Below, one piece after another: positions 23,666 to 33,219 of a stretch of 64,000 bases of DNA (position 1 is its first letter; each line of letters opens with the position of its first letter). The notes below the pieces were generated by a model. That model saw nothing but the letters and a program-made list of their open reading frames with translations. It was not told the DNA's origin and did not search any database. Location: contig NW_006768819.1 of the NCBI RefSeq assembly GCF_000204055.1, positions 290,120-354,119 of the forward strand. The letters run 5' to 3'. A program made the translations under genes and the position numbers. The stretch comes from Melampsora larici-populina 98AG31 (Eukaryota > Basidiomycota > Pucciniomycetes > Pucciniales > Melampsoraceae).

Positions 23666-24345
23666 ACTAATTGTACTTTGATTGAAGTGTCCAAGGACAC
23701 TTGGTGGATTCTTTACTAGGCTGTCCTCAAAGATTCGATGTTGAGTCTTCAAGTGAGAGTTCATCAACTTCGTACTCCCTGTGGAGTCTTCTTTCAACTT
23801 CACACCACAAGATTTCCCAGTCTTTGGGTCAATAACTTTGCATTGATTAACCACCTCGCCTCTTTTAGAACCTTTGATCTTCATCAAATGACTCCATACG
23901 TAACTCAATCACTTGTGCTTGGTCCTTTTGACTGCTCCTGAGCTGTTGTCATTGGTGGTCTCTGGACAAGTTGAGGGGGCAGGAGTTGAAGCAGGAGTGG
24001 AGGCCTGAGATGCCATTGAGATGGTAGGTGGTGGTGAGTAACGAGGTCACAGAATACCTCAATCGAAGGAAAATAAAGGGAAAAGGGAAGTTTGAAAAAG
24101 GAAGGAAAATAAACTTCTGAGGTCAGAAGAAAGGGTTTGAACTGGGGACCCGCTGGCCCCCTCGGGCCCCATTTGGGGCCCCTAAAAATTTGGGAAGCTA
24201 TCAGGTATCCGGGTTCGGGCGCGGGGGGCGTCCTGAGACTCGGGTTCAGAGCCGGTAGGGTTAGGTGTCGGGCGTAGGGGGCCTTTTTAGATATTGAGAC
24301 GGCCCGTGGTCAGGCCATGACCCGCGTTTTTTGGGTTGGGGCTTG

Positions 24346-24860
24346 GCCTGAACCCAGACAGTATGCACATCTTTTGTTTCTGTCACAAGGTTGCGTTGGT
24401 TGTCAACACAGGCTTGGCAGCCTTAGTGGTCAAAGCACCTCCACCTATGAAGATAAAGGTATCCAATTTTCCCATCTTCAAAACTATTGAAGAAGAAGAA
24501 GAAGAAGAAGAAGAACTTGAGGTCACCAAATAACCTCATCTTCAAACTTTCTCATATGTTCAATCCGACCTGAAATCAAAGATCAACCAGTCCATGACTT
24601 ACAAGAAATTGCAACCACACCAGAAGTCATCACTGAGCTTGATGACAAGGGCAAGTGGGATATCGCTGATGCTGAAGATGAGGAGTGTCCGTATTTTCTG
24701 GGTGAAGACAACAAAGCGCAAACAACACACCAACAAGAGGCAAATCATGTTGATTATATCTTGTGGAAGGTCATTTTTGCCAGATATAATCAACAACTTA
24801 GGTTATGTTACTGTAATATTTTTTGACTTGACAAAGGTGGAATTCATTTTCCGTTGAATT
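24346..24860 (+). pseudogene. hAT-1 transposase, continuation
   Basis: The frame reads DSMHIFCFCHKVALVVNTGL and AALVVKAPPP, the conserved CHKIAL-NAGL region of rust hAT proteins. It therefore continues hAT-1 after the hAT-2 insertion. An acidic GAA-repeat stretch follows, and after a break KGKWDIADAEDEECPYFLG. The C-terminal dimerisation domain is absent before the next element, so hAT-1 is also truncated on the right. Confidence 0.65.
24486..24516. repeat. (GAA)n microsatellite
   Basis: About nine GAA/GAG units encode a glutamate run in the hAT-1 remnant. Confidence 0.9.
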
Positions 24861-25303
24861 ACTCGGTCTGCGTCCTGGGACAAAGAATTCAAAAGAGTAA
24901 GTGAGCAGAAGGAATTCTCAGGCTCACTCATTGTGGGCAACGGAATCAGGTGAAACATTAAGTATGTTAGCCGCCACAAAGTATGGCTAGCATGATTTGA
25001 TTGCACCTTGTTGGGGTTCGGTCTTAGAAGTATTATTGTGAAAACGGTCAAGATGTTGAGATAAAGACTTTGTGCTCTGAGTTTGATCGGGGATCATCAC
25101 AGCTCCACAGATCCAATTACTACCGGCAGGTTTTGCAGCCTGGCAGACATATCTAGCAACACCTTGACAAGTTTCAGTCTTGAAATATTTCCAAACCCAA
25201 GATTTCTGATTCTGGGTGAGTTTGACCACCTTTGATGTGCTTGAAGTTGTTGATTGGGATTTCTCTTTGGAGTCTGAAGGGATGATCATGGAAGAAGGGA
25301 GAG

Positions 25304-25654
25304 TGTAAGGAGTATACACGTAGTCAGGTACCTATGGGAGTACAGTATGGGATTAGATGGGTCATATGTTATGTTCCTCTTCAGCACCCGGCTTCGGAGA
25401 GTCCTCACTCCTCAGAGAGCCAACCTGGGACTTTCTGGAGCTAGGTGAGTCTTCTTTTCAATTGTTGTTTCTCTTGTTTCATTTACCTTTAGTAGTGTTG
25501 CTGACTCCTCAGAGAGCCAACCTGGGACTTTCTGGAGCTAGTTCGTAATACATATAACGAAGTTCCAAGTTACTTTCCCGACCGTGCTCTCTCGAGAAGT
25601 CGTGCCGGAACCTTATTCCGGACTATAGTGAAGGTTTCTCACGGAAACCTTACA
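25304..25654 (+). repeat. 5' LTR of the gypsy element
   Basis: 351 bp. A 37-bp block around CTCCTCAGAGAGCCAACCTG occurs twice inside (about 25408 and 25503). The two copies are separated by a stretch that starts GTGAGT and ends TTTAG, like a 48-bp intron (25445-25492). Confidence 0.93.
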
Positions 25655-25684
25655 CTTTTTTTAACTTGTTCACTTCGAAAAGTT

Positions 25685-25752
25685 ATAATCATTTTTTTCA
25701 CATCGACAACCACCGTTATAATCATTTTTTTCACATCGACAACCACCGTTAT
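25685..25752. repeat. 33-bp tandem duplication in the gypsy leader
   Basis: The phrase ATAATCATTTTTTTCACATC plus ACAACCACCGTT occurs twice in a row just upstream of the gag start. Confidence 0.85.
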
Positions 25753-25909
25753 TAAAGTTTTTCTGTCACTCGGTATCTTCTGTCAACCTGTCCTTCAGCC
25801 ATCACATTGGAATCTCTCACGATTCCCTGATCAGCCGCATTCTGTCACATCATCCATTCAGTCAACCTCGGTACTACCACAGCTAGACCTTTGTTTACCA
25901 GCCAAACGG

Positions 25910-27694
25910 ATGTCTGGGCCGTTGTCACATAAACCTGATAACTATCTAGACAACCCCGACACCTTACTCAGACAAGCCAGGAAGGAAAAAGCTAAGAATA
26001 TCAGTCAAGCGGACTCTGAAAGCCCGCCAGCAGGACGACCTCCAAACTTCTCGTGGAGGCCGGAAGCCGTTGCGTCAGGATCTCCAGCCGCGTTAACGGA
26101 TCGAGTTGTTTACGCGTCAACCTTCAGTCAAACAAGTCCAGATCAGCCTGCGGAACTAAATTTCTCTCCTATTACAATATCACCATCAGCGCCTGAAAAA
26201 ACTGTAATTGATCTTCATTTTAAGAAGTTATTCGGAACTACAAACACACCACATCCACCGGGTTACTTACCTCAAGACACTCCGCTACCGAAAAACACTA
26301 TATCTACCGTCGCAGGCAGCACTCTCGCATCCGACCTCGCTAACACAATGTCACGAGAGGAGGACGCCGACACCATCAGAGCACTACGATCGCAGGTTGA
26401 AAACTTAGAGCTGCGAACGGCTGACCTTGATCAATCTCGGAGGGAGACTGCAGAGTTGCAGAAATTGATGAGGGAGCTTCTGGCAGACCGAAGTCGAGGA
26501 CAGTCTTCTAGTAAACCCGTCATGACGACTACGGAAGACGAACCACCGAGTGGCGATAACACTTTCAGCCGCTACGTGCGTGGCACTCCAACTTCGCCAA
26601 CCCCTCCACCGAGGAACCTTCAGACGAGACAACCCTTGAACAAACCGGAACAATCTACGATTGTGGAAAACCCAGCTGAACTACCGGTTTCAGGATATGT
26701 ACCACGTCAACGTGTGAGCTGGGCGGAAGAGGTTGAGAATGACCAACCAGCACATCACACCCAGCCTGCTCAGTCAACTCCCGCCGGTTTCACTTCGAGA
26801 CCAATTCAACCATCGCCTATGGCAACCTTGTATTCACCAACGGCACCAGTCCCACGTACTGTACGGGATCAAATCGTGGATGAACTCCCAGTTGGCAGGC
26901 CAGAGGTACCTAACTCAATGACTGCGGATCGAATTAAGTTGAGCGACCTACCGAAATTCACTGGAAAATTTGGAAAACCGGCGGACTTGTTTCATTGGAG
27001 GAGCCTTATTGAGGAAACTTTTGAAATCAAGAATGTGATAGATGATAAAGAGAAATTGAAATTATTAGGTTCATTATTGAATAACGAAGAAATGTCAGCC
27101 TGGTACCAATCAAATAAAGACGAATTGAAACGGCACACTTGGGAGGCAGCTATGCAGATGATGGCCATGGGAACCTTGCCGTATGCGTGGTTAACAGATA
27201 CGGAGAACGCCTTACGAAGACTGGAAATCAAACCGGGAGAAACATTTGATGCCTACGTATCTCAAGCACAAGCGTTACACCGACTCATCAAACCCTTTGG
27301 CCAGATTACTGATCAACATCTGGCTCAGCACATCACCTGGGGCGCTCCCCAACTAGTTAAGGATATGATCAAAAGAGAAGGTCACTTACTAGCAAATCCT
27401 TTTTCGTTCCCACGATTCAAAGATACCGCGGACGGTATTTATCGATTCCTCATCAACAGTCGATTACTATCGGATCCATCTGCTAAGTCGAAAGCTCCTC
27501 CCGCTACCACCAACATTCACTCTTCAATTGTCAACACTACACGATCAGCACCTATTCCTAGAAAACGGTCAGACGAAGAGCGTGCTGACAACACCTGGAG
27601 ATACTATGAATATCTCAGAAGGTCAGGTATCTGTGCGACTTGTAAAGAAAAGTGCAATAACCCTAATTGCACTCGAAAAAACCCTCGATTCTTA
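25910..27694 (+). CDS. Gypsy gag, separated from pol by an insertion
   Basis: The frame is open from 25628, but the first ATG after the leader that gives a normal gag start is 25910 (MSGPLSHKPD). A Pro/Ser-rich N-terminus has a short coiled coil (ALRSQVENLELRTADL). The capsid-like domain starts LSDLPKFTGKFGKPADLFHW and includes LNNEEMSAWY and LEIKPGETFDAY. A Cys-rich knuckle (CATCKEKCNNPNC) is next to the end. The CACTA-type element enters at 27695 and ends the frame at 27733. Ignoring the insert and one TTA copy, the frame runs on into the protease region. The original element therefore had one gag-pol frame. Confidence 0.85.
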
Positions 27695-28510
27695 CACTAC
27701 ACAAAAGATAATATTTTCTGGGCAGAAAATTAAATTATTGATACACAAAAATATTGAGAGGCCAGGAGAAGGGCAAAAAATAAATAAAAATATGCATCTT
27801 GTTCCCTGCGGTGAGAGCTTCACTCTCCATATTTTTCCATATTTTTACAGTCTGTATTGATAAGTGTACTAACAATAAACCTTCATAATCATCCAATTAC
27901 AACCTGTAACAAGCACTGAAATTTGGCTCATTAGTGTTTAGAGAAACTTTTGATTTCTGAAAACACCTATAACTTTGTCAAATCTGCCTCAAAACACTCG
28001 ATTTTAAGTGCATTAGAAAGCTTAACTCTTCCTCTCGAACTTTCATAAGATCAAGAACTATGTAGCTAGTATGACAATCATTCTATGGATCTGTATGTAC
28101 AAATGTATAAAAAAGATGATATCTTTTTTAGAAGACCAGCATGCTGTGTGGTCCTATTATGAACTATTTGGAGGACAATTCCAGCTTACCAATGCACCCA
28201 AAATCGAGCGTTTTGGACCGGAATTGAAAAAGTTATGAGTATTTTCAGAAATCAAAAGTTTCTCTAAACACTAATGAGCCAAATTTCAGTGCTTGTTACA
28301 GGTTGTAATTGGATGATTGTGAAGGTTGATTGTTAGTACACTTATCAATATGGATTGTAAAAATACGGAAAAACATGCGGAGTGAAGTTCTCAACGCAGG
28401 GAACAAGATGCATATTTTTATTCATTTTTTGCTCTCCTCCTGGCCTCTCAATATTTTTGTGTATCAATAATTTAATTTTCTGCCCAGAAAATATTATCTT
28501 TCTTGTAGTG
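27695..28510. mobile_element. 816-bp CACTA MITE inside the gypsy element, TSD TTA
   Basis: It begins CACTACACAAAAGATAATAT and ends with the inverted CTTTCTTGTAGTG. TTA is duplicated at 27692-27694 and 28511-28513. The arms pair over more than 300 bases each with scattered mismatches, so nearly the whole element can fold back on itself. CACTACA is the classic EnSpm/CACTA end. It carries no transposase and needs one from elsewhere; the 3301-10324 element has different ends and may not serve. Confidence 0.9.
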
Positions 28511-28513
28511 TTA

Positions 28514-31500
28514 TCCGTCCCAGCCAATTTCAATCCAGGGCCGAGACCTCGACAAGCACCTCTTCCAGTCAATACACTGTTAGCCCCTGGCGCCCCAACT
28601 CAACGGCCAGCCGGACGCCCACCGGCTGCTCCAACTGTATCACGTGTAGCGGCAATTGAGGACATGACGGACATGCTGGCCAAGGATATCGCGGCATATG
28701 AGGAGGCGGATCAATTTCAGGCTAGTCAAATAGAAGAACATTCAGTTGAAGACGTGAGGTGCATACCTTCGAAGTCTGTAGCCCCTATAATCCTAGAGCT
28801 GACTTGTAACGGAAAAACGGTTCGTGCGCTCGTTGACTCAGGAGCGGGAACAAACCTTCTATCCGACAACATGGCGCGTGAACTTCATATCTCTCGCAGA
28901 CCTTTGGTTTCACCAGTGGAGGTACGCCTGGCCATTCCTACAGAAGGGACCCCATTGGTACTAAAAGATTTCGCAATGGCTAACTTGAAGTGTGAAAATC
29001 CCTGCATGCGATTTGGGGCGGTGTTCTTTAAATTAGCTCCTTTGAGTACCTCCTACGATATGATCCTTGGTTCACCGTTCTTATCAAAATTCAAACTAGA
29101 CATCTCACTTCATCGTTGCTGTGTATTGCATGCTGCAAGTGGAAAGGTTATTTATGAGAAGGGAATGCAATCAGAAATCAATCGCTTCTTATGTGCTATC
29201 GAAAATCTTGACGAGATTCGTAAAGCACAAGACTTGAGTGACCGAGAGACGAAAGTTTTAAAAGATTTTGAGGATCTCTTCCCGGCTGAGCTTCCCCCAG
29301 TGGAGGAAGAAGATGAACCGGATGAAAAATTCCCGGACAGTCTACCGGATGTGAGTAGGCGAGTCAGGCATAAGATCATATTGACTGATCCGAATGTCAT
29401 CATCAACGAAAAACAGTTTGGATATCCACGTAAATATTTGGATTCATGGAACAAGCTACTTAACCAACACGTCAAGGCGGGCCGATTGAGACGATCTCAG
29501 AGTCAGTATGGGTCCCCTTCGATGATCATACCGAAAAAGGACCCTTCTGAATTGCCGCGGTGGGTTTGTGATTACCGTCGACTTAATAAATACACGGTCA
29601 AGGATCGGTCTCCACTTCCAAATGTGGATGAAGCTGTGAGATTGGTGGCTACAGGAAAAGTGTGGTCTGTGGTGGATCAAACCAATTCATTCTTTCAAGA
29701 TTGGATGAGGGAGGAGGACATACCGCTTACGGCGGTGAAAACTCCATGGGGTCTATATGAATGGACCGTCATGCCAATGGGACTTACTAATGACCCAGCT
29801 ACTCATCAAGCAAGAAATGAGGAAATCTTGGGGGAGTTAGTGGGAAAAATCTGTGTTGTTTATATCGATGACATTGTGATCTTTTCGCAGACAGTTGAAG
29901 AACACGAAGACCACCTGCGACAAGTCTTGGAGCGGATACGTGCAGCCAAACTGTACTGCTCGATCAAAAAGAGCAAACTCTTCAGACGGGAAATCAAATT
30001 CCTGGGACACCAAATCAGTGAGACGGGTATTTGTCCTGATGATGAAAAAATCGAAAAGATCTTGAAGTGGTCTTCACCAACCAACACAAAACAGCTACTT
30101 AAATTCTTAGGTACCGTCCAGTGGATGAAAAAATTCATTGACGGCTTATCACATTATGTAGGTACATTGTCGCCACTGACGAGCACGTCCTTGAAAGGTA
30201 AGCCCTTTCAATGGGGAGAAGCAGAAGAAAGAGCTCTTAACAACATCAAGAGATTGATCACAACATTGCCTGTTCTCCGAAACCTGGATTATGACTCTAA
30301 TGAACCCCTTTGGTTATTTACGGATGCGAGCGGTAATGGGTTGGGGGCAGCGCTCTTTCAAGGTGTCGAATGGGAAACATCTTCACCTATTGCTTATGAA
30401 AGCAGGACAATGAACCCTGCTGAAAAGAACTACCCGGTTCACGAGCAGGAGCTCCTTGCAGTTATTAATGCTCTCAACAAATGGCGATTACTGCTTTTGG
30501 GGATGCGCGTGAACGTGATGTCGGATCATCATTCCTTGACGACCCTCCTGACTCAACGCAACCTCAGCCGTCGACAAGCTTGTTGGTTAGAGACTCTGTC
30601 TCAGTTTGATTTAAATTTCAAATATCTGAAAGGTGAAGATAATTCCGTTGCAGATGCTCTTTCGCAAAGAGAAGACATAGCTGCGTATGAGGTGTGCGCT
30701 AGATTAAGAAATGACGAACTGAATTCAATTCGAGAAGGGTACAATCAGGATGAGTTTTGCAAGAAACTTCGGAAAGTTCTGCCTCTACGAGAGAACTGTC
30801 TCATGAAGGACAATCTCATGTATCTGGACGGAAGATTGGTCATCCCGGCTCATCAAAACTTACGTCAAGACTTCATTGATCAAGCACATACCGCATTGGG
30901 GCACCTGGGCACTCGAAAAACATTAGCTTGTTTAAGGAGTACTTTTTTCTGGCCGAGTATGGCAAAAGACGTCGAGAGTCAATTGCGTGCATGCGATTCA
31001 TGTCAACGCAACAAGGCGCGAACATCACGGACAACAGGAAGACTACAAAGCACTTCGGTACCCAGTCAGCCAATGCAGTCAATAGCCATTGACTGCATCG
31101 GTCCGTTCCCGAAAGTTTCAGGATACGATATGATACTGTCCTGCACATGTAGGCTTACCGGCTTTGTGCGTCTGATCCCAGCTTCGCAACGAGATACAGC
31201 GGAACGGTCAGCGACTAGGCTATTCACTGCATGGTCATCAATATTTGGTTTGCCAGAGTCCATCATTGGGGACCGTGACAAGGCCTGGACCTCCAAGTTT
31301 TGGCAACAATTGCATGAGTTGCTAGGAGTACGTATTCAGCTGTCAACGTCTTACCACCCTCAAGCAGACGGCCGAAGCGAACGGTCTAACAAAACCATAG
31401 GTCAGATTCTGCGACACTTGGCGGGAGAGAAGCATGGCAAATGGCAACAATCCTTAGCATCGGCCGAATTCGCCATTAACTCCGCGGTTAATGTATCAAC

Positions 31501-32314
31501 TGGTGTGTCACCATTCAACTTTGTCTACGGAAGAATTCCGCGACTATTTCCTATTCAAAGTCCATCCGACTCTGAACCCGACGACGTCAAGCAATGGATA
31601 GAGCGCAGAGAGTCTGAATGGGCCACGTGGAGGGACCGGTTATGGTGCAATCGAGTCAAACAGGCGCTGCATTACAACCGACGTCGACAAGAAGGTACAC
31701 CTTTTCGAGTAGGTGACTGGGTCATGATAGACAGTACCGATCGACAGCAGCTCGTAGGTGGTAAAGGACGCCCAACACAAAAGCTACGCGCGCGATACAA
31801 TGGGCCCTATGAGGTTCGAGAAGTCTTAAACGACGGGCGGGATTTCCGCCTAAATCTTCAACCTAATGACACGACTCACCCAGTGTTCCACATTTCAAAG
31901 CTGAAAATGTACCACGGTAGGAACGAGGACGCATCCGACACCACCGTTGCGGCCGTCGTTACGGTCTCGTCAGTTCGGAAAACAACCCCAACTGGTCCTG
32001 GACAGGAGCCCTTGGGGCATGCTACGAAACGTGACGAGGGGGTGTGTATCAAAGTTGATACATTAACACCCCCGCAATGTGAGTGTGGTAGTTCTTTTGA
32101 TTTCTGTAGTAAAGACGCAGTTGGCAAGCGTGCATCTCTCCAAAATAACAGAGCCTTACCCGAGAACAGAGACCTACAACGAGGAACAAAACAAAACCAA
32201 AGGAAGGATTGCAGTCACGAGAGTGATTTCGTCACGACCAAAAACAACCTCACTGGACCAAAGACTTGGATGCCATTGAGGCAAGCTAGGACAATGACGA
32301 GGGGGTGTGCATAA
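28514..32314 (+). CDS. Gypsy pol polyprotein
   Basis: The open frame nominally starts at 28382 inside the MITE; element-derived protein begins at 28514. It has a protease (RALVDSGAGTNLLSD, near 28830). Reverse transcriptase follows (WVCDYRRLNKYT near 29560 and VVYIDDIVIFSQ near 29855), then RNase H (LFTDASGNGLGAALF near 30315). Integrase has an HHCC finger (HTALGHLG...CDSCQ, 30885-31010) and the core residues near 31088, 31268 and 31367 (AIDCIG, IIGDRDKAW, HPQADGRSERSN). The end resembles the usual GPY/F-type tail (YNGPYEVREVLNDG, then HPVFHISKLKMYHG). I see no chromodomain. All catalytic residues I can check are present and there is no internal stop. Confidence 0.9.
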   Translation, partial: SVPANFNPGPRPRQAPLPVNTLLAPGAPTQRPAGRPPAAPTVSRVAAIEDMTDMLAKDIAAYEEADQFQASQIEEHSVEDVRCIPSKSVAPIILELTCNGKTVRALVDSGAGTNLLSDNMARELHISRRPLVSPVEVRLAIPTEGTPLVLKDFAMANLKCENPCMRFGAVFFKLAPLSTSYDMILGSPFLSKFKLDISLHRCCVLHAASGKVIYEKGMQSEINRFLCAIENLDEIRKAQDLSDRETKVLKDFEDLFPAELPPVEEEDEPDEKFPDSLPDVSRRVRHKIILTDPNVIINEKQFGYPRKYLDSWNKLLNQHVKAGRLRRSQSQYGSPSMIIPKKDPSELPRWVCDYRRLNKYTVKDRSPLPNVDEAVRLVATGKVWSVVDQTNSFFQDWMREEDIPLTAVKTPWGLYEWTVMPMGLTNDPATHQARNEEILGELVGKICVVYIDDIVIFSQTVEEHEDHLRQVLERIRAAKLYCSIKKSKLFRREIKFLGHQISETGICPDDEKIEKILKWSSPTNTKQLLKFLGTVQWMKKFIDGLSHYVGTLSPLTSTSLKGKPFQWGEAEERALNNIKRLITTLPVLRNLDYDSNEPLWLFTDASGNGLGAALFQGVEWETSSPIAYESRTMNPAEKNYPVHEQELLAVINALNKWRLLLLGMRVNVMSDHHSLTTLLTQRNLSRRQACWLETLSQFDLNFKYLKGEDNSVADALSQREDIAAYEVCARLRNDELNSIREGYNQDEFCKKLRKVLPLRENCLMKDNLMYLDGRLVIPAHQNLRQDFIDQAHTALGHLGTRKTLACLRSTFFWPSMAKDVESQLRACDSCQRNKARTSRTTGRLQSTSVPSQPMQSIAIDCIGPFPKVSGYDMILSCTCRLTGFVRLIPASQRDTAERSATRLFTAWSSIFGLPESIIGDRDKAWTSKFWQQLHELLGVRIQLSTSYHPQADGRSERSNKTIGQILRHLAGEKHGKWQQSLASAEFAINSAVNVSTGVSPFNFVYGRIPRLFPIQSPSDSEPDDVKQWIERRESEWATWRDRLWCNRVKQALHYNRRRQEGTPFRVGDWVMIDSTDRQQLVGGKGRPTQKLRARYNGPYEVREVLNDGRDFRLNLQPNDTTHPVFHISKLKMYHGRNEDASDTTVAAVVTVSSVRKTTPTGPGQEPLGHATKRDEGVCIKVDTLTPPQCECGSSFDFCSKDAVGKRASLQNNRALPENRDLQRGTKQNQRKDCSHESDFVTTKNNLTGPKTWMPLRQARTMTRGCA

Positions 32315-32335
32315 AAATGCGCTAGCACCCCCGCA
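32030..32335 (+). repeat. Duplicated polypurine-hairpin motif at the end of gypsy pol
   Basis: GACGAGGGGGTGTG is followed by a small stem and CACCCCCGCAA at 32033-32079, and again at 32296-32335. Each can fold as a GGGGGTGT/ACACCCCC hairpin and resembles the polypurine tract before the right LTR. Confidence 0.6.
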
Positions 32336-32835
32336 AGTGAGTTTGATAAATACTTCCATAAAAACACCTTTAAGTGAAACGGCTAGCAAACAGAGTTTTT
32401 TCCTACATTGCAGATGTACAACAGATCACAGTTACCACAAATCTCCGAACGCTTTCAGGACACGAAACTCAATCAATTTATAATTATGACTCAAGATTAA
32501 TCAATTCATGACAAGAAACAATTAATTTACCGCAAGACGCAAGATTCAATTACTCACCTCAAGACAATTCACATAATCAATTCAAAAAATAGCTAATGAC
32601 ATCATGAATCCTTTAGTTCCTTTTTTTCTCATTTTCTTCTTTTTTTTCTTTCTTTCTTTTCTCTTTCTCTAATAACAAATTGCGCAAGAATTTTACCAAG
32701 CGTGGATTGAATTTTTTTTTCTGTTTTCATGGGACGAGTCATGGTCACTATTTAAGGGCGAGTCATGCCATTTTTTTTTGTGTGTTGTGGTTATGTCAAA
32801 TTGTGGGATGAAGTTTTGTTTTTAGAAAGGGGGGG

Positions 32836-33186
32836 TGTAAGGAGTATACACGTAGTCAGGTACCTATGGGAGTACAGTATGGGATTAGATGGGTCATATG
32901 TTATGTTTCTCTTCAGCGCCCGGCTTCGGAGAGTCCTCACTCCTCAGAGAGCCAACCTGGGACTTTCTGGAGCTAGGTGAGTCTTCTTTTCAATTGTTGT
33001 TTCTCTTGTTTCCTTTACCTTTAGTAGTGTTGCTGACTCCTCAGAGAGCCAACCTGGGACTTTCTGGAGCTAGTTCGTAATACATATAACGAAGTTCCAA
33101 GTTACTTTCCCAACCGTGCTCTCTCGAGAAGTCGTGCCGGAACCTTATTCCGGACTATAGTGAAGGTTTCTCACGGAAACCTTACA
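32836..33186 (+). repeat. 3' LTR of the gypsy element
   Basis: 351 bp. Same length and ends as 25304-25654, with the same internal duplication and intron-like segment. Confidence 0.93.
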
Positions 33187-33219
33187 GAGAGGAGATTGGC
33201 AAGGGTGTTTTGGCGGCAT

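Larger units (their letters stand above)
14910..24016 (-). pseudogene. hAT-2 transposase (BED finger to dimerisation domain), multiply interrupted
   Basis: The ATG at 24016 starts MASQASTPAS. A BED zinc finger follows (YVWSHLMKIKGSKRGEV...NQCKV...SCGVKL...LMNSHLKTQH). Next come SLKTLICYFITDFNLPYAI and IAFTQDAWTLPNHHGFLGL with DWKLMDVVIGMPHIEV, then SKISGMTADNASVN. Later pieces are VDVPTHWNSLYYML and the C-terminal LPGLAKMARMYLAIPATSTP dimerisation motif, with a stop at 14910. The insertions are a 383-bp element in the BED exon, a 204-bp element in exon 2, and a copia at 16547-22506 in the DDE exon. Two TGA codons (23909-23911 and 15054-15056) interrupt open frame where Arg fits. Reading frames on both sides of each insertion match, so the host gene was intact when hit. 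Confidence 0.8.
14560..24345 (-). mobile_element. hAT-2 element inserted in hAT-1, itself carrying three insertions
   Basis: The element has GC-rich ends (14575-14760 and 24140-24340) and a minus-strand transposase gene. hAT-1 coding sequence lies immediately on both sides (MHKQFQEQED to the left, MHIFCFCHKVAL to the right), so hAT-2 split hAT-1. Ends are roughly at CATACTG-CTGG and CCAG-CAGTATG. An exact 8-bp duplication could not be found, so boundaries are within about 20 bases. Removing the copia and the two short elements leaves about 3.2 kb, normal for a hAT. Confidence 0.7.
25304..33186 (+). mobile_element. Ty3/gypsy LTR retrotransposon, TSD GAGAG
   Basis: 7,883 bp between GAGAG duplications (25299-25303 and 33187-33191). 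Both LTRs are 351 bp (25304-25654 and 32836-33186), start TGTAAGG, end CCTTACA, and differ at about four visible positions. Gag-pol reads left to right and is interrupted by an 816-bp CACTA-type element. A polypurine tract AAAGGGGGGG precedes the right LTR. The sequence after the left LTR (CTTTTTTTAACTTG) is not an obvious tRNA primer site. Confidence 0.95.
24987..33219 (-). pseudogene. hAT-3 transposase N-terminus split by a gypsy element
   Basis: The ATG at 33219 gives MPPKHPCQSPL up to 33187, where a gypsy retrotransposon begins. The same frame resumes at 25298 with PSSMIIPSDSKEKSQSTTSS. It leads into a BED-type zinc finger: SWVWKYFKTE, then ARYVCQAAKPAGSNWICG and SLSQHLDRFHN. Frame ends at 24987. 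The rest of a hAT transposase is not recognisable further left, where hAT-1 remnants begin. GC-rich sequence at 33305-33370 is probably the outer end of this element, as for hAT-2. Confidence 0.65.

Noticed and set aside
28382..28513. N-terminal extension of gypsy pol
   Set aside because: It is encoded by the right arm of the CACTA MITE and is not part of the ancestral polyprotein.
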